Shown here one piece after another: positions 1-9,434 of a stretch of DNA of 64,000 nt (positions are counted from its first letter, which is position 1; the number at the start of each line of letters is the position of its first letter). Origin of the DNA: Boseongicola sp. (GTDB lineage Bacteria; Pseudomonadota; Alphaproteobacteria; Rhodobacterales; Rhodobacteraceae); NCBI GenBank assembly GCA_028824715.1, contig JAPPCV010000109.1, positions 1 through 64,000 on the forward strand, written 5' to 3'. A model generated the notes under the pieces. It did no database searches. It was not told the origin of the DNA and saw nothing but the letters and a program-made list of their open reading frames with translations. The translations under genes were made by a program, and so were the position numbers.

Positions 1-57
1 CGCGAGGGCGGACAAAATCAAGGCGCGGGCGTAACGTCGTGCTTTAACCGCTTACGC

Positions 58-1620
58 ATGAGCCGACGTTTGCTTCCGATCGGAATCCAGTCTTTCCGGA
101 CGATCCGGGAGCAGGACTTCCATTACGTCGACAAGACCCCGCTCATCCGCAGGCTGGTCGATGAAGGGCGCAACTATTTCCTGTCCCGGCCCCGCCGGTT
201 CGGCAAGAGCCTGCTGCTGGACACGATCAGGTCGCTGTTCGAATGCAACGAGGAACTGTTCCGGGGCCTGGACATCCACGGCCACTGGGACTGGTCGGCC
301 CCCCATCCGGTCGTGCGGCTGAGCTTTGACGGAAAGTACAATGAGCCGCGGGATCTTGAGCTCAGCATCCTCACGCAGCTCGACGTGATTGAGCGCAACG
401 CGGGTCTGTCCAGAACTTCCTGCCGCACCGGGCCCGAACGCTTGCTGGATCTCCTTGATCGACTGCATCATGCCACCGGGCGTCAGGTGGCCGTCCTCGT
501 GGACGAGTACGACAAGCCGATCCTCGACGTGCCTCACGACCCGGAGCTCGCGACGGCCAACCGCGACTACCTGCACGGCTTCTACGGGATCATCAAGGGA
601 AGTGCAGAGCATGTCCGCTTCACCTTCGTCACCGGCGTCAGCATGTTCTCGAAGGCCAGCCTGTTCTCGGGCCTGAACAACCTCAGGGACATCAGCCTCG
701 ATCCGCGCTACGCCACGGTCTGCGGCTACACGGAGGACGACCTGAACCGGGTGTTCGGACCCGAACTCGACGGGCTGGACCGGGAGGAGGTCCGGACCTG
801 GTACAAGGGCTATCACTGGCGGGGCGGGGAGAGGGTCTACAACCCCTGCGACGTGCTGCTGCTGCTGCGGAACCGAGAGTTCCGCCCCTACTGGTTCGAG
901 ACCGGATCCCCGACGTTCCTGTTCCGGATGCTGATGGAGAGGTCCGTCGGCCCGATGGAACTGGAGAACCGGATGGCCGACATGTCGCTCGTCTCGAAGT
1001 TCGACGTGAATGACATCGGGATCGAGGCGCTGCTGTTCCAGACCGGCTACCTGACCATCGCCGAGGAGCGGAAGGAAGGGTTCAGGACCTACTGCAGGCT
1101 GGACTATCCGAATCTCGAGGTGCGGGTCAGCCTGAACGACGAGCTGCTCGCGTATCTGGGCAAGAAGGGGAAGGAGCCATTGGACCAGGGCCGCGCGTTC
1201 TGCGCGCTTCTGGAGGCGAACGACTTCGAGGGCTTCGCCGAGCGGCTCCGGTCATACCTGTCGGGGATCCCCTACCAGTGGCATGCGACGGGCGATCTTG
1301 CGCGCTACGAGGCCTGGTACGCGAGCCTGCTGCACATGTGCTTCCGCGCCATCGGGGTGGAGGTCCATGCCGAGGACGCGTCGAGCCACGGGCGCGCCGA
1401 CATGGTCGTGCTGACGGGCGGGCAGGTGTTCGTGCTGGAGTTCAAGATGGCCGATGGCGAGGGAGATGCCGACGCCGCACTCGATGCGGCTCTCGCCCAG
1501 ATGCGGGAGCGCGGCTACGCGGACAAGTGCCGTGGCCAGGGAGCGCCGGTCCATCTTCTGGCCGTGGCATGCGGACGCGAGGCGCGAAACCTTCTCGAGA
1601 TCAGGGCCGAGGCCGCATGA
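58..1620 (+). CDS. AAA-ATPase-like / PD-(D/E)XK nuclease family protein
   Basis: This 520-residue protein has the two-part layout of the AAA-ATPase_like plus PDDEXK_9 family. The N-terminus opens with the family hallmark of a short GIQSFRTIRE stretch and YVDKTPLI. It is followed by a P-loop-like RPRRFGKSLLLDTI near residue 45 and an acidic strand VDEYDKPI near residue 150. The C-terminal 100 residues carry nuclease-fold elements: HGRADMVV, then VLEFKMA with the E-x-K pair, then a QMRERGYADK segment. The family is common in bacteria, often in many copies, and its role is unproven; a link to DNA processing or mobile elements is inferred. It stands alone, with no gene nearby on the same strand. 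ATG at 58 is the first good start, without a clear ribosome-binding site. Confidence 0.85.
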   Translation: MSRRLLPIGIQSFRTIREQDFHYVDKTPLIRRLVDEGRNYFLSRPRRFGKSLLLDTIRSLFECNEELFRGLDIHGHWDWSAPHPVVRLSFDGKYNEPRDLELSILTQLDVIERNAGLSRTSCRTGPERLLDLLDRLHHATGRQVAVLVDEYDKPILDVPHDPELATANRDYLHGFYGIIKGSAEHVRFTFVTGVSMFSKASLFSGLNNLRDISLDPRYATVCGYTEDDLNRVFGPELDGLDREEVRTWYKGYHWRGGERVYNPCDVLLLLRNREFRPYWFETGSPTFLFRMLMERSVGPMELENRMADMSLVSKFDVNDIGIEALLFQTGYLTIAEERKEGFRTYCRLDYPNLEVRVSLNDELLAYLGKKGKEPLDQGRAFCALLEANDFEGFAERLRSYLSGIPYQWHATGDLARYEAWYASLLHMCFRAIGVEVHAEDASSHGRADMVVLTGGQVFVLEFKMADGEGDADAALDAALAQMRERGYADKCRGQGAPVHLLAVACGREARNLLEIRAEAA

Positions 1621-2257
1621 CGCGCCGTGATCGAGCACACGAGGGGCCAAGACCCGGTCTCGCCGCACGTCCCGCATCGATCCGTGCCGGACGGCATTGG
1701 TCCGCCACACGTCAAGTGACGCTCCCGCCGCCTGGCGACCTGCCGGGCAGCCGCACGTTCCTGGCATGAGGCGCCGGATGCGCAATTCGTGCCGGCCGTC
1801 GACCGTCCGCGCCACCGGCGGGTGTGTCGGGGCTTCCCCTGCAGGCCCGGCACCGATTTGGGCGGGACCCGCGGCCCGACCGAAAACTGAACCTGGACCT
1901 TGCGGGACCCGAAGGATTCCTTCTCGCGGACGATGCGGCAGCGCCGCATGGACGCGGTGGCGCGGCGTCCTGACCTGCGCGGTCGAAGGCGCCGACGGGT
2001 TCGTGGTCCCTGCCTGTCTGCGCGAAGCGTCCCGGGAGTGCGGCGGAAGCGGCGGCGTTCCTGACACGCCGAAGGCCCGCGCCGTCAGGAAGCGCGGATG
2101 CGTCGGCCGCGGCCGGGTTCTCGGCCGTGACACAAGCGCAACGCGGAAACTGCATGCCGCATCGCGTTCCGGAGCCAGGAACCGGTCCGCGGTTGCATGG
2201 CAAGCGGCTGTCCGCAAAGCTTGATCGAGGCGCCGCATTCTTCGGGCGGGGGAGCGC
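1621..2257. other. Gene-free stretch
   Basis: I see no convincing gene here. Open frames exist on both strands, but their translations are arginine-, alanine- and proline-rich, as expected for GC-rich noncoding DNA, and match no family I recognise. Confidence 0.5.
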
Positions 2258-2650
2258 TCACGCTCGCACCAGTTCCACGGGCGAGCCGTATCTCTTCAGC
2301 GCTCGGTCAGCCGTCAGCAGCGGCCAGCCTTCCTGCCGGGCCTGGGCAACCAGGATGCGATCAAACGGATCGGCATGGTGCAACGGCAGATCTGCAGCCT
2401 CCAATGTGTGGCTCGCAGTTATCGGCAGTTCTGCCCAGCCATTCTTCACGAGCCCGGCTCGCAGGGCGGTCGGATCGATCCGGAAATCTGCCCGCCCGAG
2501 GCTCGCCTTGATGACAATCTCCCAGATGCTTGCCGCCGAGACATGGGGAAGTTGCCCTTCATCCGTCAGCCGCGCTTGCGCAATCCCGCTCAGGCGCTCT
2601 GGGGCGTAGGCGGCCCAAAGCACCAGATGCGTGTCCACCAGCAGGCTCAC
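2258..2650 (-). CDS. vapC: VapC-like PIN-domain toxin
   Basis: A 130-residue PIN-domain protein of the YdcE/VapC type. It starts MSLLVDTHLVLW with the first catalytic Asp. It has the conserved SAASIWEIVIK segment with Glu near residue 43, and ends with HADPFDRILVAQA and LLTADRALKRYG, which supply the remaining acidic residues. Such proteins are ribonucleases held inactive by their partner antitoxin. The start codon overlaps the last four bases of the upstream antitoxin gene, the standard translational coupling of VapBC pairs. All key residues are present, so the toxin looks intact. Confidence 0.9.
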   Translation of the reverse strand: MSLLVDTHLVLWAAYAPERLSGIAQARLTDEGQLPHVSAASIWEIVIKASLGRADFRIDPTALRAGLVKNGWAELPITASHTLEAADLPLHHADPFDRILVAQARQEGWPLLTADRALKRYGSPVELVRA

Positions 2651-2877
2651 CGACCGAGCGCCTCGGCGATTTCGTCGGCTCCGATCCGGTCGAAATCGTC
2701 CGGGACGGCCCCTTGGCCGGCCAAGAAGCCGAGGCGGCGCGGTCCCTCGGGCGCGATCGGCTCGACCTTCACGAGGGGCTTTCCGGCTCTCGCGATGATG
2801 AATGCCTCGCCCCTCGCCGCAGCGGCCACCAGCCGCGACAGGTTCGTCTTCGCCTCATGCATGTTCACGGTCTTCAT
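2647..2877 (-). CDS. vapB: Phd/YefM-type antitoxin of the VapBC pair
   Basis: A 76-residue protein with the Phd/YefM N-terminal DNA-binding fold: MKTVNMHEAKTNLSRL followed by GEAFIIARAGKPLVKV. The C-terminal third, rich in Gly, Asp and Glu, would wrap the toxin. A GGAG motif sits just upstream of the ATG. It is the first gene of the pair and shares four bases with the PIN toxin gene. Such antitoxins normally repress their own operon, and an inverted repeat lies directly upstream. Confidence 0.9.
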   Translation of the reverse strand: MKTVNMHEAKTNLSRLVAAAARGEAFIIARAGKPLVKVEPIAPEGPRRLGFLAGQGAVPDDFDRIGADEIAEALGR

Positions 2878-2887
2878 CGGAAGTCTC

Positions 2888-2910
2888 CTTAGTCCACCGC
2901 CTAAACTAAG
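2888..2910 (-). promoter_or_regulatory. Inverted repeat upstream of vapBC
   Basis: CTTAGT at 2888-2893 is repeated in inverted orientation as ACTAAG at 2905-2910, 11 bases apart and about 11 bases before the antitoxin ATG. Its position fits an autoregulatory operator bound by the antitoxin. This is inferred from position only. Confidence 0.4.
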
Positions 2911-3489
2911 TTCGCTGCCGGCGCAATGCCGATGGGCCGAAAGGTCGCGCGCCTTTTCCTATGCCCGCTTCCGGTTACGGCCCGGATCACGAGAATCTCG
3001 GAATCTCCCGGTTGCGCATCCGGTGCGGGGCGCCCCCGGTTCAGGCACGGTTCCTTGCTGAAGATCGATTGCCGCCTGCCGCCGGCAACAGTCGGATCCT
3101 GCCGCTTCAGACTGCCAGGTCAAGGTCGCGTCGCCCGACGAAGCCTGGGCGACGCGGGTGTCGACGCGCCATGGCCGGGTTCGGGCATGGCAGCGTTCAG
3201 GCGGGAAACCGCGGTCCCGGGCACGGGCTTGCAACCGTTCCTCGCGGCAAGAAATCCTGGCGCCCCGTCGCCCGGTCGCCAGCCGGTGCCGGGGCGCGTC
3301 CGCTCACTGGTGCCAGGATGCGGGCCGCGCCCGGGAAAGGGAACGGTCCGCCCAGCCATCGTGCTTATGACAAGGGGATTCGCGAAAAACCGGAAACGAG
3401 GATCCGGCTGGACAGGCTCATGACAGCTTCACCGAGTACCTGATGCCAAAATCCCGTCGCCCCGTCGCGGGTATTGGAGGAGCGGTCAG
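2911..3489. other. Gene-free stretch before the citrate-lyase-like operon
   Basis: No gene was recognised. The last 20 bases contain a GGAGG ribosome-binding site for the ATG at 3490. The promoter of the two-gene operon presumably lies in the 3360-3470 part, but I cannot point to clear -35/-10 boxes. Confidence 0.45.
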
Positions 3490-4779
3490 ATGCAGGTTAC
3501 CGGACTGCTGCACGGGTCCAGACTGTTGAGGCATGTGGGTTTCCCATGCCCGGAAGTGCTGGGACCCGGTGCAAGCGAAGACGAGATTCAGGCACTGATT
3601 GAAAGGCACGGGCTGGTTTTCGTCAAACCCGTGTTCAAGGGCGGCATCGGAAAGAAGGGAAAGGCGGGCCTCGTCGCCAAGGTGCGCGACCTGAAGTCGG
3701 CACTGGCCGAAAAGGAGAGGCTCTATTTCGCGAAGCACAGGCATGGCAATGCAGTCGCGAAGGCCAACGGCGTCACCTTCGAGGCGGGAGTGCCGGCCGA
3801 GCATGAGGTCTACTTCTCGATCACGGACGACAGCCGCTTTCGCGCACCGACGATGACGCTGACTCATCGGGGCGGCGTCGACATCGAAGACCTGGGCAAG
3901 GACGAGGTCGCGACGGTTCCGTTTGACGCGCTGACTGGGCTCAAGGCATTTGTCGTCGCCAACGCGCTTTCGGACATCGGTGCGCCGAAGGAGATCATCT
4001 CGCCGCTGGTTCAGCAGTTGCCGAAGCTTTGGGAGCTGATGCACCACTACGGCATGACCACGCTGGAGCTGAACCCGATCAGGATGCAGCCCGGCAGGAA
4101 CGGTCGGCTTGCGCCGGTCGCCTGCGACTTCAAGTGCGGGTTCGATCGGGATGATCCGCGCGTGTTGCGCCTTGGGCTTCCGGATCAGCTCTTCGCGTCC
4201 GACGTCTCGGCGTTTGAACAGGAGGTGAACCAGCTCCGCACCCACCAGGGACAGTCGGACGTGTTCGTGATCAACGAGAACGGCACCATCCTCGCGCCGA
4301 CCTTCGGCGGCGGCGCAAACAGCCTTGTCACCGAAGTGCTTGGGGATGCGGCGATCATTTCCTCGGATTTCGGCGGCAATCCGCCCTACGAAAAGATGAA
4401 GGCCGTGGCATCGATCTGCTACAAGCACTTCCTGTCGCAGTCCAACGTGCTCTTCATCATCGGCGGCAAGTCGAACAACACCGACATCCTGGAAACCTTC
4501 CGTGGCATGGGAGATGCACTGCGCGAACACATTGCCGCACACGGACCGGTGCCGCTCTACGTCGTCGCCGGGCGAGGCGGTCCGAACCTGGTCCGCGGCT
4601 TTGGCAACCTGGCCGACACGCTGGACAGCCTCGGCCTGCCGTACCGGTTCTTCGGATTCGACAGCGCGATCTCGGAAGTCGTGAACTACGCCAAGCAGGT
4701 CGATCAATGGATGCGCGACGGCGGCCGGGACGAGATTGCCCGGCTCCTGGGCATCTCGGCTGCCGCGCAGGAGGAATGA
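3490..4779 (+). CDS. ATP-grasp subunit resembling ATP-citrate lyase / succinyl-CoA synthetase beta
   Basis: This 429-residue protein has an N-terminal ATP-grasp domain (about 1-230; VFVKPVFKGGIGKKGKAGL near residue 38, and LELNPIRM near 196 as in the metal-binding end of the fold). The C-terminal domain is CoA-ligase-like (about 250-400; LAPTFGGGANSL and FIIGGKSNNTDI). This is the arrangement of the small subunit of two-subunit ATP-citrate lyase. That enzyme cleaves citrate with ATP and CoA to acetyl-CoA and oxaloacetate. The next gene supplies the matching large subunit and overlaps this one, so the two very likely form one enzyme. Sequence identity to characterised enzymes looks low, so citrate as substrate is inferred. 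A different acyl-CoA ligase/lyase is possible. Confidence 0.75.
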   Translation: MQVTGLLHGSRLLRHVGFPCPEVLGPGASEDEIQALIERHGLVFVKPVFKGGIGKKGKAGLVAKVRDLKSALAEKERLYFAKHRHGNAVAKANGVTFEAGVPAEHEVYFSITDDSRFRAPTMTLTHRGGVDIEDLGKDEVATVPFDALTGLKAFVVANALSDIGAPKEIISPLVQQLPKLWELMHHYGMTTLELNPIRMQPGRNGRLAPVACDFKCGFDRDDPRVLRLGLPDQLFASDVSAFEQEVNQLRTHQGQSDVFVINENGTILAPTFGGGANSLVTEVLGDAAIISSDFGGNPPYEKMKAVASICYKHFLSQSNVLFIIGGKSNNTDILETFRGMGDALREHIAAHGPVPLYVVAGRGGPNLVRGFGNLADTLDSLGLPYRFFGFDSAISEVVNYAKQVDQWMRDGGRDEIARLLGISAAAQEE

Positions 4780-4784
4780 AGACA

Positions 4785-7496
4785 ATGCATAAGCAAGGCA
4801 TCGAGGGATTCCCGTACTATCTGGGCATCCGGTCGCTGGGAGAGGTCGCGACGCGCGAGGACCGTGTTTGCGTCCTGAACCTGCTCGGCGGTGAATCCCG
4901 GCAGGTCACGCCGACCAGCCATGCGTTTTCCGGCGGAAACGTCGTGTTCGGGACCTCGCCCGGCCGCGCGGGCAGCGTCCTGAAGACCCCTGTCGGCGAC
5001 ATTCCCGTGTTCAATAACGTGCGCGAAGGGCTGGATGCCGGACATGCCTTCAACGTCGGCGTGGTCTACCTGCCGCCGTCGGGCGTGCGTGACGGTGTGG
5101 CCGAACTCATCCGGGTCAATGAGCGTCTCGCCAGGATTGTCATCATCACCGAGAAGATCGCGGTTCACGACGCGCGTGAAATCCGCGCCATGGCGCAGGC
5201 GAACGGAATCGACATCGTTGGCGGAAACTGCCTTGGGGTCGCGGACAGCTGGAACCGTGTGCGGATCGGCGGAGCGCTTGGCGGGGATCACCCCGAGGAG
5301 TCGCTCCTGAAGGGCTCGGTCTCGATCTTTTCGAACTCCGGCGGGTTCACCACCACCATCGCCCAGTATCTCGCCACGGAAGGCTGGGGCACGACCGCGC
5401 TGATCTCGTCCGGCAAGGACGTCTACATTCACTATTCCGCACGCGACTTCGCACATGCGCTGAGAGCCGACGACAGGACCAAGGCCGCCGTGCTCTACGT
5501 GGAGCCGGGCGGCTACTACGAGCGTGACGTGGATTTCGGCAAGCCCGTCGTCGCATGCGTGGTTGGGCGCTGGAAATCCAGGCTGACCCGCGCGGTCGGG
5601 CACGCCGGCGCGATGGCCGGCAGCGGCGACAGCGCCGAGGACAAGGAAAGCTGGCTTGTCGAGGCGTTCGGCGTCGACGGACTCTATGAGCCCGGCAATC
5701 CGGCTGTCTCAAGGAAGGGCGCCGTCGTGACGAACATCGCCGACATTCCGGCAGCCCTCACCGCCGTGATGAATCTCTCGGGGGTTGATCCCGACTTTGA
5801 CTCGACGGGCAGCCTGTCGCTGAAGCCCTGGCTCGCGAACGACAGGTGTCTTGCGATGCCAGCCAGTCTCGCGCTGCCGCCTGTTCGTGCCATGGCACCC
5901 TACGACGAGCAGGTCGAAGCGCTCAAGGACCAGGTCGGTGCGGTCGTTGCGCGCCAGAACATGAAGGACAGGTCCGGTGCCTCGGTGATGGATCCGAAGA
6001 CCCAGGTGACCAGCGTGCACGGACATTCCGTGCTCGACCTGGCACTGGAGCCGCTCGAGGCGAACTTCGCGCTGCCGCTTGTCCATGAGATTGCGACCGA
6101 AAACGACCGCGCGCTGCTGGACATAGCGGTCGCCGCCGAGGTCAACCTGGTCGGTGACCCGATCCTGGTGGCGGCAGACGCCGCAAGAGAAGCCGGCAAT
6201 GCGCCGAACGCCGTGATGGCCGCCGCGGCGGCCATCGTCGGACCGAACAGGGTCGAACGGGCGCTCGCCTGCACGGACGTGCTGATCGAGATGTTCTGCC
6301 ATTCGGGGCTTGCGGACGGTCGGGACGAAACTTTCGACACCGGTGCCATCGCCATCGAAGGGGACTCCCGCGCCCTGTTCCTGGCCGGGCCCGATGACGC
6401 CGACGATCCCCGGCCAGAGGCCATGCTCACCGCTGTGAAGGCCCGCGGCGGAAAGTCGGCGTTCCTGAAATTCCTGGGCACGTTGGGGGCACCTCTGAAC
6501 CGCGACGCCATCCTCGCCGCCATCGCCCTGACGATCTCCTGGGGTCCGTTGATGCGAAAGCGGATCACCAGGCTGACCGCACGAACCTTGCCGTGGTACC
6601 TGCGGCTTTATGGCGTCATGGTCGGCGCAACAATCCCCGGCAAGCACCACGGGCATGGCTCCCTCTGCGGCATTCCCCGCGAGGAACGCTTCTCGACATG
6701 GACCATGGCAGACCTCTGCTTCCTCGCCATCACCGGAAAGAAGCCGGCTGCTGCGGAGGCCCTGCCCCTGCAGATTCTCGTCGGCTTGCTCATCTCGAAC
6801 GGCCCTGGCTCGATTTCGGCCCAGGGCGCGAAAGGCGCCGTGGCTGCGGACGGGCCTCAGACTCCGAATCGCGTCCAGATCAACAAGGCGATGCTGGGCT
6901 TCCTCAGCCATTGCGGCTACAGCCACGGCGGCAACGGGTTTGAAGGCATGGCCTTCCTGCTGGACCGGTTCGCAGGCACGGGCTTGAAGGACCCGGCCAA
7001 CCCGAACCACGGGCTTGACCTGAAGCGGATGGCCCGTGACTTCGCGATCGAATACAGGCGCGAGAAAGCCGGCGCGAAAGAAATCGGCGCGGAGGTGCGT
7101 GCGCTGCCCGGTGTCCACCACCCCGTCTTCAAGGGCCGGCCTGTCAATTTCGACCCTCGCGAGCGGTTTGTCGCAGAATTCCTGGAGAAGCGCGGCGACT
7201 ACAACGTCTTCCACGCCTTCTATTGCGAGCTGGTGAAGGCGCTCTACGATGCCGGTGTCAGCCGCTACGTGTTCTGCGTCAATGTTGATGCCGTCATTGC
7301 CGCGCTGCTGCTTGCACTGCTCTGGAAGGACTTCCAGTCCGGGTCCCTCACGAGGCGCGATCTCGAAAATGCGGCATTCACCGTGTTCCTCTATGGTCGC
7401 GTGATCGGTTCGGCGGCAGAAATCGATGATCACCTGAACCGGGGGCGGAACATGGATACGCGCACGCCCGCCTCGGCCTGCGCACATGTCGTCTGA
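4785..7496 (+). CDS. ATP-citrate-lyase-like large subunit (CoA-binding, ligase and citrate-synthase-like domains)
   Basis: This protein of about 903 residues aligns in layout with the large subunit of ATP-citrate lyase. Residues about 1-330 form the CoA-binding and succinyl-CoA-synthetase-alpha-like part, with SIFSNSGGFTTTI and the active-site His in VGHAGAM. A less conserved middle follows. The last 320 residues are a citrate-synthase-like domain with HGHGSLCG, NGPGSISAQGAKG, SHGGNGFEG, VHHPVFKG and the closing FCVNVDAVIAALLL. The ATG at 4776 overlaps the previous stop codon. The in-frame ATG at 4785 is better spaced from the AGGAGG at 4769-4774, so I prefer it. The citrate-synthase motifs are divergent, so substrate specificity is uncertain. 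The pair would be an unusual acetyl-CoA-forming route if it acts on citrate. Confidence 0.75.
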   Translation: MHKQGIEGFPYYLGIRSLGEVATREDRVCVLNLLGGESRQVTPTSHAFSGGNVVFGTSPGRAGSVLKTPVGDIPVFNNVREGLDAGHAFNVGVVYLPPSGVRDGVAELIRVNERLARIVIITEKIAVHDAREIRAMAQANGIDIVGGNCLGVADSWNRVRIGGALGGDHPEESLLKGSVSIFSNSGGFTTTIAQYLATEGWGTTALISSGKDVYIHYSARDFAHALRADDRTKAAVLYVEPGGYYERDVDFGKPVVACVVGRWKSRLTRAVGHAGAMAGSGDSAEDKESWLVEAFGVDGLYEPGNPAVSRKGAVVTNIADIPAALTAVMNLSGVDPDFDSTGSLSLKPWLANDRCLAMPASLALPPVRAMAPYDEQVEALKDQVGAVVARQNMKDRSGASVMDPKTQVTSVHGHSVLDLALEPLEANFALPLVHEIATENDRALLDIAVAAEVNLVGDPILVAADAAREAGNAPNAVMAAAAAIVGPNRVERALACTDVLIEMFCHSGLADGRDETFDTGAIAIEGDSRALFLAGPDDADDPRPEAMLTAVKARGGKSAFLKFLGTLGAPLNRDAILAAIALTISWGPLMRKRITRLTARTLPWYLRLYGVMVGATIPGKHHGHGSLCGIPREERFSTWTMADLCFLAITGKKPAAAEALPLQILVGLLISNGPGSISAQGAKGAVAADGPQTPNRVQINKAMLGFLSHCGYSHGGNGFEGMAFLLDRFAGTGLKDPANPNHGLDLKRMARDFAIEYRREKAGAKEIGAEVRALPGVHHPVFKGRPVNFDPRERFVAEFLEKRGDYNVFHAFYCELVKALYDAGVSRYVFCVNVDAVIAALLLALLWKDFQSGSLTRRDLENAAFTVFLYGRVIGSAAEIDDHLNRGRNMDTRTPASACAHVV

Positions 7497-7758
7497 AGTT
7501 GATCTGCCGGCGGAACACGCTTTCATCCTTGCCGCTTCGAGGCCAGCCGGCACCAAGCCGGCGTGGGAGATCATTGGCGTCTGTCAGTTGCCTCGGATGG
7601 CCGTTGCCGCGGGAACATCTGCGGCGCTCGCGTAGACGAATCCGGATGCGGCACAAGCGAGCGCGAATTCGCGAAAATTCGCCGGAATCCGGCGTGGGAT
7701 TCACGAAACCGGCGAAAGAGCCTTGTCGTGGATGCGGGCCGAAGCCGGCTGCTGGGCG

Positions 7759-9144
7759 TCAGAAACCGGGCGTGACGGAGCCGTCCGTGCATTCGCACGG
7801 GGTCCGACGACATTCTCGACAGACGCCCGAGCGCCGGTTCGCGACGTTTCTTTCCTGGATGTCCTCCTCCGTCAGGCCGTAAAGGAATGCGGAGACAGGC
7901 GAGGCCCGACTGGCGGTCTCGGCCAGGATCTCGACCATCCTTGAACGGTCCTCCTCAACAAGATCGTCGAAGAGCACGTCGACCAGGCCAGGAACCCCCT
8001 CATCTGGCATCCTGTCACGGAACACCCGTTCCAGCGCGTCCGAGATCCGCGCCCGCTCCCGGATCTCGAGGGCGTGCGGGACCCGCTGACCGGACATGGC
8101 ATGGACATGGTCATTCACGGTCGTCTCGTAGGAGAGCGAGATCGCCTCCCCCAGAAGGCCGGTTGCCCCCGTCTCGTAGAACTCGATCAGCCCGAGAACG
8201 TAGGGCGTCTGGTCAATCCCGATGAAGGTGAGCGGGGGCAGGCCGGCCCGCAGCAACGGCTCGTTCGACAGGAGCCGGCCCATCCGCTTGTTTCCGTCCC
8301 CGAACGCTTGCAGGTAGGAGAGTCCCGCCAGGAGGAGGAAGGACGCCTCGAACGGGTTCTCGACCTTCCTGGCCTTGGCCATGAGGTCGCCGAGCGCGGA
8401 AGCGAGGATGACGCGATCAGACGAGGGACGGTAGCTGCTCGCCGAAACCCGGGCCGCGCTGCGCCGGACCGTGCCCAGATCGGCCGGATCCACTAGGTCC
8501 CGCATCATCAGGACGTGGCAACGGCGCACGTTCTCTGCATCTGGGAATGCGTCCTCGATTCCGTCAAGCACGGCGGAGATGGCCGCCTTGTGGTTCAGGA
8601 TCATGGCCGTCTCGAGCAGGTCCCGGCCCGAGGCGCTTTGGCCGTACTTGACCAGGAGCTCCGTCGAAAGGTGGTCATAGGTGTTGCCCTCCAGGTTCGA
8701 GGAGGCCCAGGACAGGTCGATCAGGAACCGTTCTGCAATCGCCCGGCTCCAGGTCGAGGCGTCAAGACGCTGCATGCCCGCCCTGTCAACCGCGGCCTGC
8801 ATCCGTTCAGCCGACTCCTTCGGCAGCCAGCGGGTCTCGTTAGGGACGTAGCCGCCGATCCGGTCAGGGTCGTAAGGGATCGGGGCGCGACGTCGCGGGT
8901 CCGTCGCCACCCGCCGCACGTCGGACGGGAGGAAGAACCGCGCACCGCGGGTCTGCCCCTCCTTGGCGAGGAGCCCGCGGACGATCAGACCGCTCATGAT
9001 GCGGGACATCGTGGCCTGGCTGGGCGCGTCGCGCATGCGGGACATCAACTCGCGCTGGCTGACAGGGTCGGGAGTGCGCAGCAGCGTCTCCATGACGGCG
9101 CGTTCCTGCCAGCTCAGGTTCCGGACCTCAAGGATGGCGTGCAT
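7759..9144 (-). CDS. Fic-domain protein with N-terminal winged helix and non-canonical Fic motif
   Basis: This is a 461-residue protein. Residues about 1-70 look like a winged-helix DNA-binding domain. An SSNLEGNTYD segment near residue 150 fits the (S/T)xxxE(G/N) inhibitory helix of class II Fic proteins. The Fic core near residue 275 reads LQAFGDGNKRMGRL. Canonical Fic AMP-transferases have HPFxDGNGR, so the catalytic His is replaced by Gln here while the phosphate-binding DGNKR part is kept. The protein ends in a Cys-rich tail (CRECRRTPCEC) that could bind zinc. It is monocistronic. A regulatory or altered-chemistry role is inferred rather than AMPylation. Confidence 0.85.
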   Translation of the reverse strand: MHAILEVRNLSWQERAVMETLLRTPDPVSQRELMSRMRDAPSQATMSRIMSGLIVRGLLAKEGQTRGARFFLPSDVRRVATDPRRRAPIPYDPDRIGGYVPNETRWLPKESAERMQAAVDRAGMQRLDASTWSRAIAERFLIDLSWASSNLEGNTYDHLSTELLVKYGQSASGRDLLETAMILNHKAAISAVLDGIEDAFPDAENVRRCHVLMMRDLVDPADLGTVRRSAARVSASSYRPSSDRVILASALGDLMAKARKVENPFEASFLLLAGLSYLQAFGDGNKRMGRLLSNEPLLRAGLPPLTFIGIDQTPYVLGLIEFYETGATGLLGEAISLSYETTVNDHVHAMSGQRVPHALEIRERARISDALERVFRDRMPDEGVPGLVDVLFDDLVEEDRSRMVEILAETASRASPVSAFLYGLTEEDIQERNVANRRSGVCRECRRTPCECTDGSVTPGF

Positions 9145-9434
9145 GTGGCTTCCTGTTTATTCATGATTTATCCATGTAGCGCAGATCTGGGCCCCATTGC
9201 AATGTGCGTGAATGAATGCGAAGCGTTGAAATGCTGCAATCATTGAAAAAAGCCCGGTACGCCAACCCGTGAATGAACGGCGGATAAATCCGCGAAGACG
9301 GCAGAATCCAAAGGTTGGTGACGCGCCGGGAGTGCCACTGATCCGGTCGATTCCGGCGAAAACCTGCAGGACGGGTCAGACAGGGGAATCAATGCCGGTC
9401 CGCTGCAAGAGCCCGGACTCACGCGCGGAATGAA
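9145..9434. other. Intergenic region with probable Fic promoter
   Basis: A 290-base gap between two same-strand genes. It is AT-richer near 9150-9260 than its neighbours, consistent with the promoter of the Fic gene on the minus strand. No other feature was recognised. Confidence 0.35.

Noticed and set aside
4707-4784. Longer N-terminus of the citrate-lyase-like large subunit
   Set aside because: It would overlap the preceding gene by more than 70 bases and encodes Arg/Gly-rich sequence unlike the family. The AGGAGG at 4769-4774 favours 4785.
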